DNA of 64,000 bases from Bacteroidota bacterium (GCA_016713525.1 JADJOZ010000011.1:62001-126000), one strand, 5' to 3'; positions 1 to 10,657 are shown, counted from the stretch's first letter. Made by a program: numbers and translations. The notes: generated by a model not told the origin, from the letters alone.

Positions 1-1
1 C

Positions 2-1130
2 ATTACACCATATCCCGGCCAAAATGATCATTATTGCGTGTTCCATCTTTCAATACACTTCTTTAATAACATGCAAAATGCACAACCGCTGAAGTTTTCT
101 TACAGTGTTGTAGATATGAATGCCAATGGTGGTACTGGAGAAATGACAGTGAAGGATCAGACCATTATTTCAGATACCATGCTTTATTATTCGCTTCAGG
201 CTGTCAAACATGGGAATGGAAGAGACTGGTGGGCAGTAGTACACAAATGGAACTCTGATTTGTTGTATAAAGTTTTGTTAACACCAAACGGAGTTTCGTA
301 TACTACTCAACAGGTGGGCCCTGTAATGAAATCCGATTTAGCTTATGGCGGACAAACCTTATTTTCACCTGACGGCAGCAGATATGCCATTCTGAGATCA
401 GACACAAATGAAGTTTATTTGTTTGATTTTGACAGATGCACCGGTATGTTTACATACCAGGAAACCCTAACCTATAATAACAATGATGTTGTAACAGGTT
501 GCTCCTTTTCACCTGACAGCCGTCGGTTCTATGTTTCTTCATCAACCAGACTCTATCAATATGATATGAGTCTTACACCGGTATCGCCTACACGTGTAAA
601 AGTTGGTGACTGGGATGGCGCCGGAGGTTTCAATCCCTATTACTTTGAGACTCATCGGTTAGCGCCTGATGGAAAAATTTATATCACCACTCCTCCATCA
701 GAATATTTGCATGTGATTAATGCCCCCAACCAGCCGGATACCACTTGTAATTTCACACAACATACACTCAAATTAAAATCATACCACGCAGGAACTGTTC
801 CAGAATTTCCTAATTATCGACTGGGTAATTTACAGGGGCTCCCCTGTGATACTTTAAATTATTCAGGAACACAGGAGTTGCAAGAAAACAGTTTTTCCAT
901 TTATCCTAATCCGGTTTCTTCAATTTGCACAATCAAATTCGACAAGATTAATGAATTTGGGGCGTAGTACAAATAAGGGATTTAACTAATAGAATTGTGC
1001 TGCAAAAAGAACTGAGAAACAAACATCATCTCTTACAATTGATTTAGGTTTTCTATCTGCGGGATTATATGTTTTAGAATTTAATAACGGGCACACATCC
1101 GCAGGTAAAAAAATAGCTGTAATCGATTAA
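2..1130 (+). CDS. T9SS-secreted beta-propeller-like protein, 5' end outside window, two frameshifts
   Basis: The frame is open from base 2, so the gene begins upstream of the window; the GTG at 38 is internal. Motifs such as FSPDGSRYA and FSPDSRRFYVSS suggest a WD40/PD40-like propeller. It is a paralogue of the gene at 57497-59026: both share a PGQ-D-Y segment near the window edge here, HANGRDWW-like (here HGNGRDWW) and FDRCTG. A sorting-domain start (YPNPVSS) precedes a stop at 965-967. The rest of the type A domain continues in the other two frames (VVQIRDL, then LSAGLYVLEF and KKIAVID) to a stop at 1128-1130. One base is missing in the G-run at 958-961 and another near 1027-1034. Predicted exported and surface-anchored; substrate unknown. 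Either a recent pseudogene or, more likely, sequencing indels. Confidence 0.75.
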
Positions 1131-1259
1131 CGATACCAGTATCAGAAGTTTTCAAAAAAAGATGACTCTGCATGGTAACATCTGAGCTCTTACCAGATGA
1201 AGGTTTATGAAATTTTAATTTTTAAAGTACATTACTAGAAAGATAAACGACAAAAATAA

Positions 1260-2849
1260 ATGAAAACCTATAAAATTCTCTTCATTTTTATTTTAATTAG
1301 TGTAAATATAATCAAAAAAAGCCATGGTCAAAATACTTTTTTTGATAGTTATGGTTGGAGTTTGGGAACCGGATTGCTAATAAACACAGCCGACAGTTGT
1401 TATATGGGTTTTGCAAATGACAATATTTCATCTCAGCATATCAATTTATATAAACTTAACCCGCTTGGCAAGTTGTTATGGGTCAAAAATCTACCGTTTG
1501 CTGCTATCCTTCCAGCCATCCAAATGATATCTCTCTCTGATTCCTCAGTTGCATTTATAGGCCAACAAGTACTACCTTATGTGCTTGTTGTTATTAAAGC
1601 TGATTTAAATGGTAATTTAATCTGGACAAAAACCTTAACAATTCCAAATTCATTTAATTTTACTTCATTAGCGCCAACAACAGACGGTGGATTAATTCTT
1701 ACTGGAGGGGGTTGTGCTGGATCTGATATGATTATTCATTTAGGTCCTGATGGGAGAATTCGTTCACAACATTCTCATTATTCGTCTTCTGTACAATACC
1801 CTTTTCAAAATGTACTCTCGATAATTCATGATGGCAATAATGAATATTCCTGTTTAGGCTATGCGGGATCAACTGTACCACAGATTTATTCACCACTTAT
1901 TTTCTTCAGAACAGATAGTGCAGGAAATGTTTCTAATTATTCTGAAATTCATTTTCCTTACGGTCCCGCCCGTTCATGGAGTCTAGGAAACAGGTACCTG
2001 GCAAAATCATCAAGTGGGGGACATTTCTGTACTTTTGGAGTTAGCGATACGATTCAAAAAAATCACTTTGTTTTGTTCTATTTGAATGCGCATGACCAAT
2101 TAATCTGGTTCAAAAACATTGAAACAACAGATACTGTTATCTCGCCAACCAATATCTTGCCAACTACTGATGGTGGCTGTATTATAACAGGCTCTAATAT
2201 AATCTCTCTCAATTCTTCTCCTAAATATTTACCGTTTGCAATGAAGTTTGATTCCAATGGTAATGTAATTTGGTCTAAAATGGCCGGTGATCCTTCCTCC
2301 TCTTACTGGAATCAAATCATGATCCGTGGTATTGCCCCTGCTAATGATAGCGGCTGGTTAACAAGCATTGACCGAAAGGGAAGCACGAATATCTGCAAGG
2401 TTGATTCTTTATTTAATGGATTTTGTAACTATACTCCGTTCACACCAATTGTTACGGATTACATTCCTAAAATTGATTCATTTATAATAACTAAAAACCT
2501 GATAGTCTTTAATGAAGATTCCATATTTCCAATATCAACACAACTTGCATTTAATCTCACCACTGAGTGTTCAACTACTGGTATTGAAAATAACGGAAAA
2601 TCCTTTCCCCTTGGAATAACTCCTAATCCCGCCTTTTCTTTTGTTTCCTTAAACAGCGCTGACCTATCAAACAAAAAAGCAACTGTGGCAATTTATGATG
2701 TGCTCGGCAAAGAAAATTTATTGCACAATTATTCTGCAGGCACTGATGGTGAAATCGTAATTGATATAAGTACTTTTAAAAATGGTATTTACTTTATTCG
2801 GCTGATTCAAAATGGAAAAGAGTTTCAGGGAAAGTTTGTAAAAGAATAA
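1260..2849 (+). CDS. T9SS type A cargo, beta-propeller-like repeats
   Basis: 529 residues. A lysine-poor hydrophobic N-terminus ending SHGQ (residues 1-24) is a Sec signal peptide. The body has repeats of the form 'D-G-N-IW' (DLNGNLIWTK, DSNGNVIWSK) with TTDGG turns, as in secreted Bacteroidota propeller proteins. The C-terminal about 80 residues form a type A sorting domain: TPNP, AIYDVLGKE, FKNGIYFIRL and a basic end KFVKE. Expected route: Sec across the inner membrane, T9SS across the outer membrane, then cleavage and anchoring or release. No enzymatic domain is recognised. ATG is the first start after a stop-rich spacer. Intact frame. Confidence 0.8.
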   Translation: MKTYKILFIFILISVNIIKKSHGQNTFFDSYGWSLGTGLLINTADSCYMGFANDNISSQHINLYKLNPLGKLLWVKNLPFAAILPAIQMISLSDSSVAFIGQQVLPYVLVVIKADLNGNLIWTKTLTIPNSFNFTSLAPTTDGGLILTGGGCAGSDMIIHLGPDGRIRSQHSHYSSSVQYPFQNVLSIIHDGNNEYSCLGYAGSTVPQIYSPLIFFRTDSAGNVSNYSEIHFPYGPARSWSLGNRYLAKSSSGGHFCTFGVSDTIQKNHFVLFYLNAHDQLIWFKNIETTDTVISPTNILPTTDGGCIITGSNIISLNSSPKYLPFAMKFDSNGNVIWSKMAGDPSSSYWNQIMIRGIAPANDSGWLTSIDRKGSTNICKVDSLFNGFCNYTPFTPIVTDYIPKIDSFIITKNLIVFNEDSIFPISTQLAFNLTTECSTTGIENNGKSFPLGITPNPAFSFVSLNSADLSNKKATVAIYDVLGKENLLHNYSAGTDGEIVIDISTFKNGIYFIRLIQNGKEFQGKFVKE

Positions 2850-3174
2850 ACTCACTCCAATTTTATAATTACAGCTATAAAACAGTGAATTTTGCAAGAC
2901 ACAAAAGGATTTCTTACACAATAATACTTGTATTTGATCTAATTTTTTCTGTGTTAATGTGGAGATGCCAACCCTGCGCCAATCAGTAACCCGTTAAACA
3001 ACATGGGCTATTGCGTATGTAGAACACTCAATCACAACGTTTCATCTTCTAATACGACACATCATGACCGACAAAATGTTTTCTTCAACTTTTTGAAGAA
3101 ACCAGTCCGATTATTGATAGCCTTACAAACGCATTTAGGCTCCGCTTCTTTCAAATTATTTGGAATCACACCAA

Positions 3175-3285
3175 CTTGATTTTCAATTTAGTAAATCCAA
3201 AAGCAACTTAAATCACACCAATAGGTTGGCATGGTTTTTAATTTGCTTATTTTTGAGATGACGAAGGTTTTTTAGACTGACGTTG
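3175..3285 (+). repeat. Intergenic repeat copy 1 carrying a promoter
   Basis: This stretch matches 5769-5880 over about 110 bases with scattered substitutions. Shared blocks include ATTTTCAAT, AAAAGCA, TATTTTTGAGATGA and GGTTTTTTAGAC. Both copies precede a coding region. The best conserved part is a complete Bacteroidota promoter. Confidence 0.6.
3226..3255 (+). promoter_or_regulatory. Bacteroidota-type promoter for the LamG/Kelch gene
   Basis: TTGG at 3226-3229 and TATTTTTG at 3248-3255 are separated by 18 bases, matching the -33/-7 (TAnnTTTG) consensus. The ATG follows at 3313. The same arrangement is kept in the second repeat copy. Confidence 0.6.
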
Positions 3286-3312
3286 TGCACAGCCTACAAA
3301 ATACGTTTAGTT

Positions 3313-5489
3313 ATGAGGAAAACATTAATTATTTATTTACTATTCACTAACTTTGTTGTGAATGGACAAATTCCAACGGACAGTTTAAAAGGGCATTATA
3401 AATTCAATGGAACATTAACTGATTATTCAGGAAATGGAAATGATATAATAGTTGGTTCAGGAGCTTATGTGAACGACCGATTTGGCAATCCTAATAGCGC
3501 ACTTTATTTAGATGGTATTTCTGATTCTCTATCCATTCCTGTTTCTGAATTTTCACCAATAATTGGAGATTTCGCAATCAGCTTTTGGTACAAAACTAAT
3601 TCGCCTCAAATTAGTAATTTGTTTTCCTCCAAGCAATCACCCAATGATACGATAGACAATTTTGAAGTGCAATTAAGCAGCCACAATAGCTACTATCTTC
3701 AGTACTTGACCCAATCGTTTTATTCCACTTTTGTTTATTGGAATGGCAGCGGAGTAACTTCAAACGCAATAGCTGAAGGTACACCTGGTGGGTTTACAAA
3801 AGGTGAATGGTGTCATTTTGCCATCACACGTGAGGCAGATACATTTAAAATATACAGAAACCATGTGCTGTATTACTTAAGTCTAAACCATCTTTTTTCA
3901 GGAACACTTGGTGATGCTGTCGATTTAGTTTTTAGTGCGTCTCCTTATCTCTTTAAAGGAACCATTGATGATATGCGTTTGTACAATCGCAATCTGAACC
4001 AAAGTGAAATAGATTTATTATGGTTTGAAAACAACCCATTTTCATTTACAACAGTTAAGGAAACTGATGCCTATGTACAAGGATCAAACGTATTGGTTTA
4101 TTGGGAATACGATACAACACAAGTGAGTGATTCTATTTTGGTTGAATATCAACTTAATGGTGGGCCATGGCTTACTGCTGTGCATTCGAATCTGGCATAT
4201 GAATGTTATACTTATGTTAATATGACTTATCCTATTGGCACAACCATAAACGTTCGTGTTTCTGATTTTACGAATACTTCACTTACAGTATCATCAGGGG
4301 CATTTGTGGTTAGCGAATATGATTGGGTTGAAGTTGCAAACACATTACCATTTAATGCTAAAGATGGATCGGGTCTTTAAGTTTCCAAAGTAAATTATGG
4401 CTTTTAGGTGGATGGGATCCTCCTTATCACCCACCTATGAATACGCATAGCGAGGTTTGGAATTCCATTGATGGTGCAAACTGGACTTTTGTTAATTCGG
4501 CTCCATGGCCAGCAAGACATTGTGCCGCCTGGCTCGCCTCAGATAGTGCTATGTGGGTAATTGGCGGAGATCCTCAATCAGGTTGCTTAACCGATGTGTG
4601 GAAAAGCAGCGATGGAATCAATTGGATTCAAACAAACGCTGCTATTCCCGGGTTCACGATTAGGAATAATCCCAATTACGCAATCCTTAATGGTCAACTT
4701 CTTATTTTTGGAGGTGAACAATGCAGCGGTAATGTATTGAATGATGTTTGGAACAGTACAGACGGAATTACGTGGACTCAATTACCCAATGCACCATGGA
4801 CTGGAAGAGGAATGCAAATAAGTAGTTGTGTTGAAGGAAGCGGACACATGTGGATGTTAGGTGGTTCCAATGAAGGTACGCGAAGATCTTACAATGATGT
4901 TTGGAAAAGTACTGATGGAATAAATTGGACACTTGTAAATGAGTCGGCTCCATGGAGCGGCAGATATTGGCACACGGTTGCCTGGTTTGATAATAAAATT
5001 TGGCTAATGGGTGGTATGGCAACCGGGACAGAAATGAATGATGTTTGGTATTCAGAAGATGGTATTACCTGGAGAGAACTAAAAAGCACTACGGGCAATT
5101 GGCCTGCATCTACGAGGCATGCTCAGTCAACAACTGTATTCGACAATTCATTATGGTATATGTGCGGTATTGCAACAAACAATGCCTGGAAAATTATTAA
5201 TACGACCAGTTCTTTGGGCACAGAAACAATCCAGGAGAATAAATCCGGTATTACCGTTTATCCTAATCCTGCAAATGACAATTTGACATTGTCTTTTCCT
5301 TGTGACGCAAATCGACTTAATCATATTCAAATCTTCAACGTGATGGGTGAATTAATTAAGAATATTGAAATTAAGTCATCGAGAACAACATGCATACTGA
5401 CAACGGATATTTCAGACTTTTCAGCCGGAATATATTTTGTCAATGTCAATGATATTTTAAATCAAACGGCAAAATTTATTAAGCTATAA
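3313..5489 (+). CDS. LamG-like plus Kelch-like T9SS cargo, one frameshift
   Basis: ATG at 3313 is preferred to the in-frame TTG at 3283 because the signal peptide (ending NGQ) starts there. Residues about 20-240 look like a LamG/concanavalin-like domain: KGHYKFNGTLTDYSGNGND, GEWCHFAITR, IDDMRLYNRNLNQSEID. A short Ig-like stretch follows, then Kelch-type blades with repeated 'DVW-STDGI-WT' and 'LWLLGG' motifs, then a type A sorting domain (YPNPAND, FSAGIYFVNV, AKFIKL). The frame breaks at 4375-4377 (CTTTAAG). Adding one T gives GSGLLSFQSKLWLLGG and joins both halves into 725 residues. Probably an extracellular carbohydrate- or surface-binding protein; substrate unknown. Confidence 0.8.
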
Positions 5490-5538
5490 CAAACAATAAC
5501 GTGAATAAGAAGAGGGTAGCCACTAATCGAGCACCCCG

Positions 5539-5671
5539 CCCTGCCGGAAAATTCCGGCAGGGAGAGGCTCTCACATCCGCCAGCTGGCGGATACGTACGG
5601 GTCTCGTATATCTGCCTGATGGCAGATTCGCAAAGTGATGGGTTGAGTTCGTAATATCACGATAGCTATCG
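5539..5671. repeat. Cluster of short perfect palindromes
   Basis: Four palindromes lie in 133 bases. 5539-5562 has 11-bp arms CCCTGCCGGAA/TTCCGGCAGGG. 5575-5592 is ATCCGCCAGCTGGCGGAT, a perfect 18-mer. 5611-5626 is TCTGCC-TGAT-GGCAGA. 5660-5671 is CGATAGCTATCG. The spacer 5490-5977 holds no convincing gene; the long minus-strand frame over it is low complexity. A block GGAACATGGAGC at about 5731 recurs at about 45528 beside another CCAGCTGG palindrome. Confidence 0.65.
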
Positions 5672-5768
5672 GGACTAAGTACGGCTCCATGCCGTTGACT
5701 ACTTTTCATAATCAGCCTTATGAATATTCCGGAACATGGAGCCTCACTGCTTTTTTGGCAACTCCCCA

Positions 5769-5880
5769 ATCTCATTTTCAATAAAACACCGCTAAAAGCA
5801 GCCTAAATTATTGTCGTTGGTTGGAAGGGTCATTTATTTGCGTATTTTTGAGATGAGGGAGGTTTTTAGACGGTTTGATG
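5769..5880 (+). repeat. Intergenic repeat copy 2 carrying a promoter
   Basis: Second copy of the repeat at 3175-3285. TTGG at 5821-5824 and TATTTTTG at 5843-5850 again have an 18-base spacer. It points toward the fic gene, which also has a closer -7 box. Confidence 0.55.
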
Positions 5881-5972
5881 TTTGTTACAAGCAAGCTCAC
5901 GCCCCCGGAAATCGGAAGGACTAATTACTTCTAAAAAGTAATTTATTTAAATTAAATAATAATGATTTGAAG

Positions 5973-5980
5973 TATTTTTG
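5973..5980 (+). promoter_or_regulatory. -7 box upstream of fic
   Basis: TATTTTTG fits TAnnTTTG and lies 24 bases before ATG 6005. It overlaps the alternative TTG start at 5978, which argues that the ATG is the true start. No good -33 element is seen. Confidence 0.4.
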
Positions 5981-6004
5981 ACCATAAATATACTGTTGCT
6001 TAAT

Positions 6005-6562
6005 ATGAAAAATATTGATAAAAATAGTTTGAAAAATGCTTTTCGTTTGTTCGAATCAAATGATATTGACAAAATCGAAGTTGGTACTACGAAAGGACTT
6101 ATTGACATACACTATTATCTTTTTAATGGTTTATATGATTTTGCAGGAAAAGTGCGTACACACAATATCTCTAAAGGTGGTTTTCGGTTTGCAAACGCTT
6201 TATATTTAAACGAAATTCTGGTAAAAATTGAACAAATGCCTGAGAACAATTTCGAGGAAATTATCGCAAAATATATTGAAATGAATATAGCTCATCCTTT
6301 TATGGAAGGCAATGGAAGAACAATGCGTATTTGGCTCGATATGATTTTAAAAAACAGAATTAAAAAATTAGTGAATTGGCAATTTGTTGATAAGTCACTT
6401 TACTTACAATCAATGGAAAGAAGTCCAATTAATGGTTTAGAATTAAGAACTTTATTAAGTCAAAACTTAACTGATGAAATAAACAATAGAGAAGTTATTT
6501 TTAAAGGAATTGAGCAGTCATATTATTATGAAGGATATGAGAAAGATGATGATGATGAATAA
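6005..6562 (+). CDS. Class III Fic-domain protein (putative AMP-transferase)
   Basis: 185 residues from ATG 6005. The Fic catalytic loop HPFMEGNGRTMR (residues 97-108) has every key residue of HPFx(D/E)GNGRxxR: the catalytic His, the Mg-coordinating acidic residue and the phosphate-binding GNGR. Near the C-terminus SYYYEG (residues 172-177) matches the inhibitory motif (S/T)xxxE(G/N); its position after the Fic core defines class III enzymes such as Neisseria meningitidis Fic, whose helix blocks ATP until relieved. An acidic tail (DDDDE) follows. Known family chemistry is transfer of AMP from ATP to a hydroxyl side chain. No antitoxin gene is adjacent, as expected when the inhibitor is built in. 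The target is unknown. Confidence 0.85.
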   Translation: MKNIDKNSLKNAFRLFESNDIDKIEVGTTKGLIDIHYYLFNGLYDFAGKVRTHNISKGGFRFANALYLNEILVKIEQMPENNFEEIIAKYIEMNIAHPFMEGNGRTMRIWLDMILKNRIKKLVNWQFVDKSLYLQSMERSPINGLELRTLLSQNLTDEINNREVIFKGIEQSYYYEGYEKDDDDE

Positions 6563-6839
6563 TTCCAAAAATGCAAAAGAACTTGCATAAGTTAAGAAAC
6601 ATACAAACTCGGTATCCATTGCCAGTTTGCTCAGTTACTAAGGTGCAATTCTGTGAATAAGCTGATCAAAATAGGAATATTTACATCAGCATATAGGAAT
6701 GTCTGCATAATTCAACTCTATCACGATAGCAACCGGATATTCGAAGTTTGGCAACTAATAGGTTTTATTATATTTTTCAGGAAAAATTAAGGATAACTCT
6801 TTTAGAAGTTATACAGCAGCATAAAATTCAATACAATAA

Positions 6840-7367
6840 ATGGCATTTCTATTCTTCCTTGTCATACTTACTCCTTTAACAGGATTGTTGTTACTTGCCT
6901 GGTGGGGAACCGGGAAAAATATTTTCGGAAAAATAGCAGGTTACTTTTGGCTTGGATTAATTACACTATCAATTCTATCAACAATTATTGGCTTGATAAC
7001 CGACAAAAAAGAACTTGATATAAATGACTATTATGGAGAGTATATCGTTAATCGTGACTATTTTCCGGGCAAACAAGCGGACTGGCAATACAACAATTTT
7101 AGATTTGAAATAAAAGAAAACGACACGATATATTTTTATGTGACGGACAAAGAAATAATTATAAAAACGTATCGTGGGGCAATTACAACAACCAAACCAT
7201 ATAGTTCGGAAAGATTAATAATAAATATGGAGCAACCAACTCACCATATTCTGACGAACAACCCAACAACTTATCGAAGTATATGGAGTTTTTATTTAGT
7301 TTTTTATTCGCCGAAATTTAACAATGTTTATTTCAAAAAGGGGAAATGGAAACCACTCGGTAATTAG
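6840..7367 (+). CDS. Small inner-membrane protein, unknown function
   Basis: 175 residues. Two hydrophobic segments (about residues 2-22 and 33-54) are followed by a hydrophilic C-terminal domain of about 115 residues rich in beta-type alternation (YFYVTDKEIIIKTY). No catalytic motif is recognised. The spacer to fic (6563-6839) shows nothing else. AT-rich and isolated, it resembles accessory genes scattered in Bacteroidota chromosomes. An intact frame with ordinary coding composition supports a real gene. Confidence 0.55.
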   Translation: MAFLFFLVILTPLTGLLLLAWWGTGKNIFGKIAGYFWLGLITLSILSTIIGLITDKKELDINDYYGEYIVNRDYFPGKQADWQYNNFRFEIKENDTIYFYVTDKEIIIKTYRGAITTTKPYSSERLIINMEQPTHHILTNNPTTYRSIWSFYLVFYSPKFNNVYFKKGKWKPLGN

Positions 7368-7972
7368 ACGATAGAATAGATAATTGATAGCACAAAACTA
7401 TTAGTTTTTACAAAACCCCGGAGTTAGGCTGATAAATTTATAATTGTTGTCATCAGTATACTGGTATGAAATATTTCAGATACCTGAAATCAAATTTATT
7501 TTTCATGAGAATTATTCATGCCCTCCGTTTCATGAACAGGTGATTTCTGAGGAATGTCATAAATCTATTTTAAAGTCAATTACGAAACTATTAAAACTTC
7601 ACCTAATTGTATAAGATGTCCCTGCTTCAATCTGGCAAGGAAGGCCTCTCAAGATTGCATGCCGAAATGTAATGACCCTTACAGCAGGCTATTGGTGATA
7701 CCTTCTTAATACCAAATTTTCGATTGGTAAAAAATAAATTTGATTTTCTCATCTTTGTACTTTACCTTTCGGATTTGTGCGTCATGCTCATGCGAGGGGC
7801 ACACAAGAATGCCTCCCTGCCTGCTATATTTAAATCAATAATGAGAAATTGTATAGTTGTATTAATCCTTTTTGTTAATTTATAACTACAGCTTTGCTCA
7901 AAATAGTGAACACATCTTTACGAAATTTCTATTCTAATACTATATAATTCATATCTTCTATAACATCCCCTC
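7368..7972. other. 605-base spacer without an intact gene
   Basis: No gene, tRNA or recognised RNA is seen except a possible signal-peptide relic at 7841-7937. Composition is AT-rich with stops in all frames. Confidence 0.5.
7841..7937 (+). pseudogene. Relic of a secreted-protein N-terminus
   Basis: ATG at 7841 opens a signal-peptide-like run (MRNCIVVLILFVNL). After one frame change it continues YSFAQNSEHIFTKFLF to a stop. This looks like the first about 30 residues of a Sec-exported protein with an SFAQ cleavage site, 36 bases before the next T9SS gene. Probably the debris of a duplicated cargo gene; short, so uncertain. Confidence 0.35.
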
Positions 7973-9657
7973 ATGAAGCTCAAATTTTTTGTCATCCTTC
8001 TAATTATTTCGCGATTTGCCAATTCTCAAGGATTAAATTCCGAGTTGGGGTTTAATGAAGATTATGATCAGACTTCTAAAGAATTGGTTTGTGTTGGTGA
8101 CTTTTCTTATTTAGTAAAATTTCAAAAGTCTTATGGGTTTTTTTCCAAATGTGCATTATATAAAATTGATACGCTTGGAAATATTATGTGGAATGTTCCA
8201 ATTGCTCCGGTTTTCGCAGAATTCATTGCAGTACAAGAGATGATACCATCTGAAACTAATGGCGTATATGTTATGGGCTTTGGAATGACAACTTGCGATG
8301 TGGGACAGCATTGCTTTTGGTTTATTCAAAAATTTGATGCTAACGGAGTTTTGGAATGGACTAATACATGGAAAGAATTTTCTTGTAGTTTCACTTCACA
8401 ATTAACCGGCCTCTCGCTAACCACAAATAATGAATTATTGGTTAACTATTTAGATTCTGCTTCCGTATCTAAAGTCTATAAAATCGACAGCAGTGGTTTT
8501 ATTACCGATAGTGTGCAAACAAATATTACACAACTGAATGGCTTTTGTGATTTAACCGGATATGATTTTATAACTTATCAGGGAGATTCCTTATATGCTT
8601 TTGATACTTCGGGTAACATCGCTGCTACTATCGGATTTACCAATGAAATTCAAAACATAAGTTCAGTTACCGATAGCCTTTACGTTCTCACAACGGATAG
8701 TATATTTATTTTTGATAATAATTTAAATGGATTGCAGGGTTCTGGTGTCACTGGGTACTCTCAGTTTTCGCACTTAAAGTCTGCAAATAACAAAATTCAT
8801 TTTGTTAGCAGTGGAACTAGTGGTCTAACGTTACTAGAATTAAACAATCAATTACAGCTTCAAAATACCACTTCTATTCCGGTTGCTTCAGATTCTGTTA
8901 CGCATATGGACTATAGTGATTCACATTTTTCAGTTGCTCATGATTTTCCACTTACACTACATCATACTTTGCGGTATACTGATTATTCCATAAATTCAAC
9001 GCAAAGCGCACCTGTTTATAATAGTGATATTGGTGTTTCTGATTTAGATATAACACAAACATTGGTGCAATTAGTAAGTCCCCCGGAGCCTATTTAATTG
9101 AAATATGGGCAACAGCAAAAATTATAAATTACGGCGCTAATTTGTTGAACACTTGTAGAATTAATCATCGAATTTCTCCCTGGGGAATTTGTTCAGAAGC
9201 ATTTTTTACCAATGAGTATACGAATCTTAACCTGTCACCAAACGATTCCATTTGGATAAACCTTGGCAAAATTCACTCAAATATTTATAGCTTTCTTGAT
9301 ACCGTTGATGTAAATATATGTGTTTACACCAGCCATCCAAATCAGGTAACCGATACCATTGTTCCAAATGATCAATTTTGTAAATATCTTTTTCTGGGAT
9401 ATGTAGGCATTAAGGAAAATGAAATGCAAAATATCTCTATTTCACCGAACCCGGTTAAGGATGTTTTTCATATTGAAAATCCGGAATTATTGAACCTTTC
9501 CATATCAGTTTATAATAATTTGGGGCAATTAGTATTTGTAGATTCCGGTGACAGGGGAAAGTTTACTGTGGATTTATCGAATCAAAGTAATGGTATGCAT
9601 CTGGTACGTTTGGTTTCTAGGGATGGCGAGATCACGCGGAAAATTATAAAGCAATAA
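7973..9657 (+). CDS. T9SS type A cargo, frameshift in a C-run
   Basis: Signal peptide at residues 1-19 (ending ANSQ). The body has propeller-like 'KIDTLGNIMW' and 'KFDANGVLEW' strands, then a beta-rich region with LVQLVSP. The first frame stops at 9095-9097. Adding one C to the run at 9079-9083 restores SPPGAYLIEIWATAKIINYG and joins the C-terminal part, giving 561 residues. The end is a type A sorting domain (SISPNPVKD, VYNNLGQLVF, NGMHLVRLVS, RKIIKQ). Function unknown; predicted surface-exposed. Ordinary composition on both sides of the break favours a base-calling error over decay. Confidence 0.75.
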
Positions 9658-9699
9658 CCATTTCCTAAAGCCATAAGACTAATCAGTAAATACTAAAAG

Positions 9700-9965
9700 A
9701 CACTATCTCATAAAGTGTGTAAATTGCAAATTTTTAACATTAATCGGTTTTCAAATAATATAAGGAATTGATTAATAATTTGACCCCTATTTCTCTGAGC
9801 CATAGTCCATTTATTTGTAGATTACCTAATAGCTAAATATACAGCTTTGATGCCTGCATCATCGGTAGGGAATGAAAATTTATTTTTAGTATCCTTTCGA
9901 ATTTTACCGTTTAGATTTTCAATTACATTGGTCGTGTAAATAATTTTTCTGATTTCAACAGAGAA
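9700..9965 (-). mobile_element. 3' remnant of an IS256-family insertion sequence
   Basis: Read on the minus strand from about 9965, the frame gives VEIRKIIYTTNVIENLNGKI, then RKDTKNKFSFPTDDAG and AVYLAI, a stop, then KWTMAQRN and QIINQFLILFE. This is the conserved C-terminal block of IS256/mutator transposases (RKIIYTTNxIExLNxxIRK, KWxMPxRNW). Only about 85 codons remain. At the end, GACACTATCTCA (9700-9711) resembles an IS256-type terminal repeat. The 5' part is missing, so the element is dead. It is in the opposite orientation to the element at 11655-13032. Confidence 0.75.
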
Positions 9966-10215
9966 TAAACCAACCTAAAACTTGTTTCCGGAATAATTGC
10001 TAAATTTAATTAACATGTGTATCCTGGTTTCGGAACAAGCACAGGTCATATGACGCAACCCTGCTATACTCAAGTTGTGAATGTGATTTGAATTAATTTG
10101 CAACTTAATGGGAAAATATGTATCTTTCCATTTCCGAACGCTGGATGAGGCAGCGGCCGGTTTGTTAATTTTGAGCCGTAAATTTTAAAAAAGTGTAGAA
10201 TCAAACTTTGATATA

Positions 10216-10617
10216 ATGAAAACAACCAAACTTCCGCTAACAATTTTGTCAATTCTGATGATTTTTCTATTTTCTTGCCAGAACAAGCAACAAGACTCCA
10301 TGAACAAAGAAAATAATCAGAATTTTATTGTGCTTGTAAAATACAAGACGCAGCCTTCGAAAAGTGAAGAAGCCATTGAGGGTTTAAAAAAGCTGATAGT
10401 TGAGGTTAAAAAAGAGCCTCATTTCGTGAAAATTATAATGCATGTAGATCCGAATGATAATTCGAATATTTTGCTTTATGAAGAATGGAATGATGAAAAC
10501 TATTATAATGGTGATCACATGGGTACAAGCCACCTACAAAATTTTATGCAAAACTCCAGAGCCTTTTTGGCTGGTCCTCCAGAAATTTCACAATGGAAAA
10601 TCGAGCAAGAGTTTTAA
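10216..10617 (+). CDS. Lipoprotein with antibiotic-biosynthesis-monooxygenase (ABM) fold
   Basis: 133 residues. N-terminal signal with lipobox LFSC (Cys21) predicts a lipid-anchored periplasmic or outer-membrane protein. Residues about 36-130 follow the ABM/YgiN ferredoxin-like pattern: FIVLVKYKTQPSKSEE, EGLKKLIVEVKKEPHF, ILLYEEWNDENYYNGDH and a C-terminal helix-strand pair. Soluble relatives include quinol monooxygenases and dimeric stress proteins; a lipoprotein version is less usual. Substrate unknown. A -7-like TAATTTTG occurs at 10166-10173 without a clear -33 box. Confidence 0.65.
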   Translation: MKTTKLPLTILSILMIFLFSCQNKQQDSMNKENNQNFIVLVKYKTQPSKSEEAIEGLKKLIVEVKKEPHFVKIIMHVDPNDNSNILLYEEWNDENYYNGDHMGTSHLQNFMQNSRAFLAGPPEISQWKIEQEF

Positions 10618-10657
10618 CTTAAATAAAGCGTTGACGAGATAAAAACACAAGAAATTT

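Noticed and set aside
5479..5781. 100-codon minus-strand gene
   Set aside because: It spans the palindrome cluster, and its composition is explained by those palindromes.
9700..9965. Intact transposase gene
   Set aside because: Only the C-terminal about 85 codons are present, with an internal stop and no left end.
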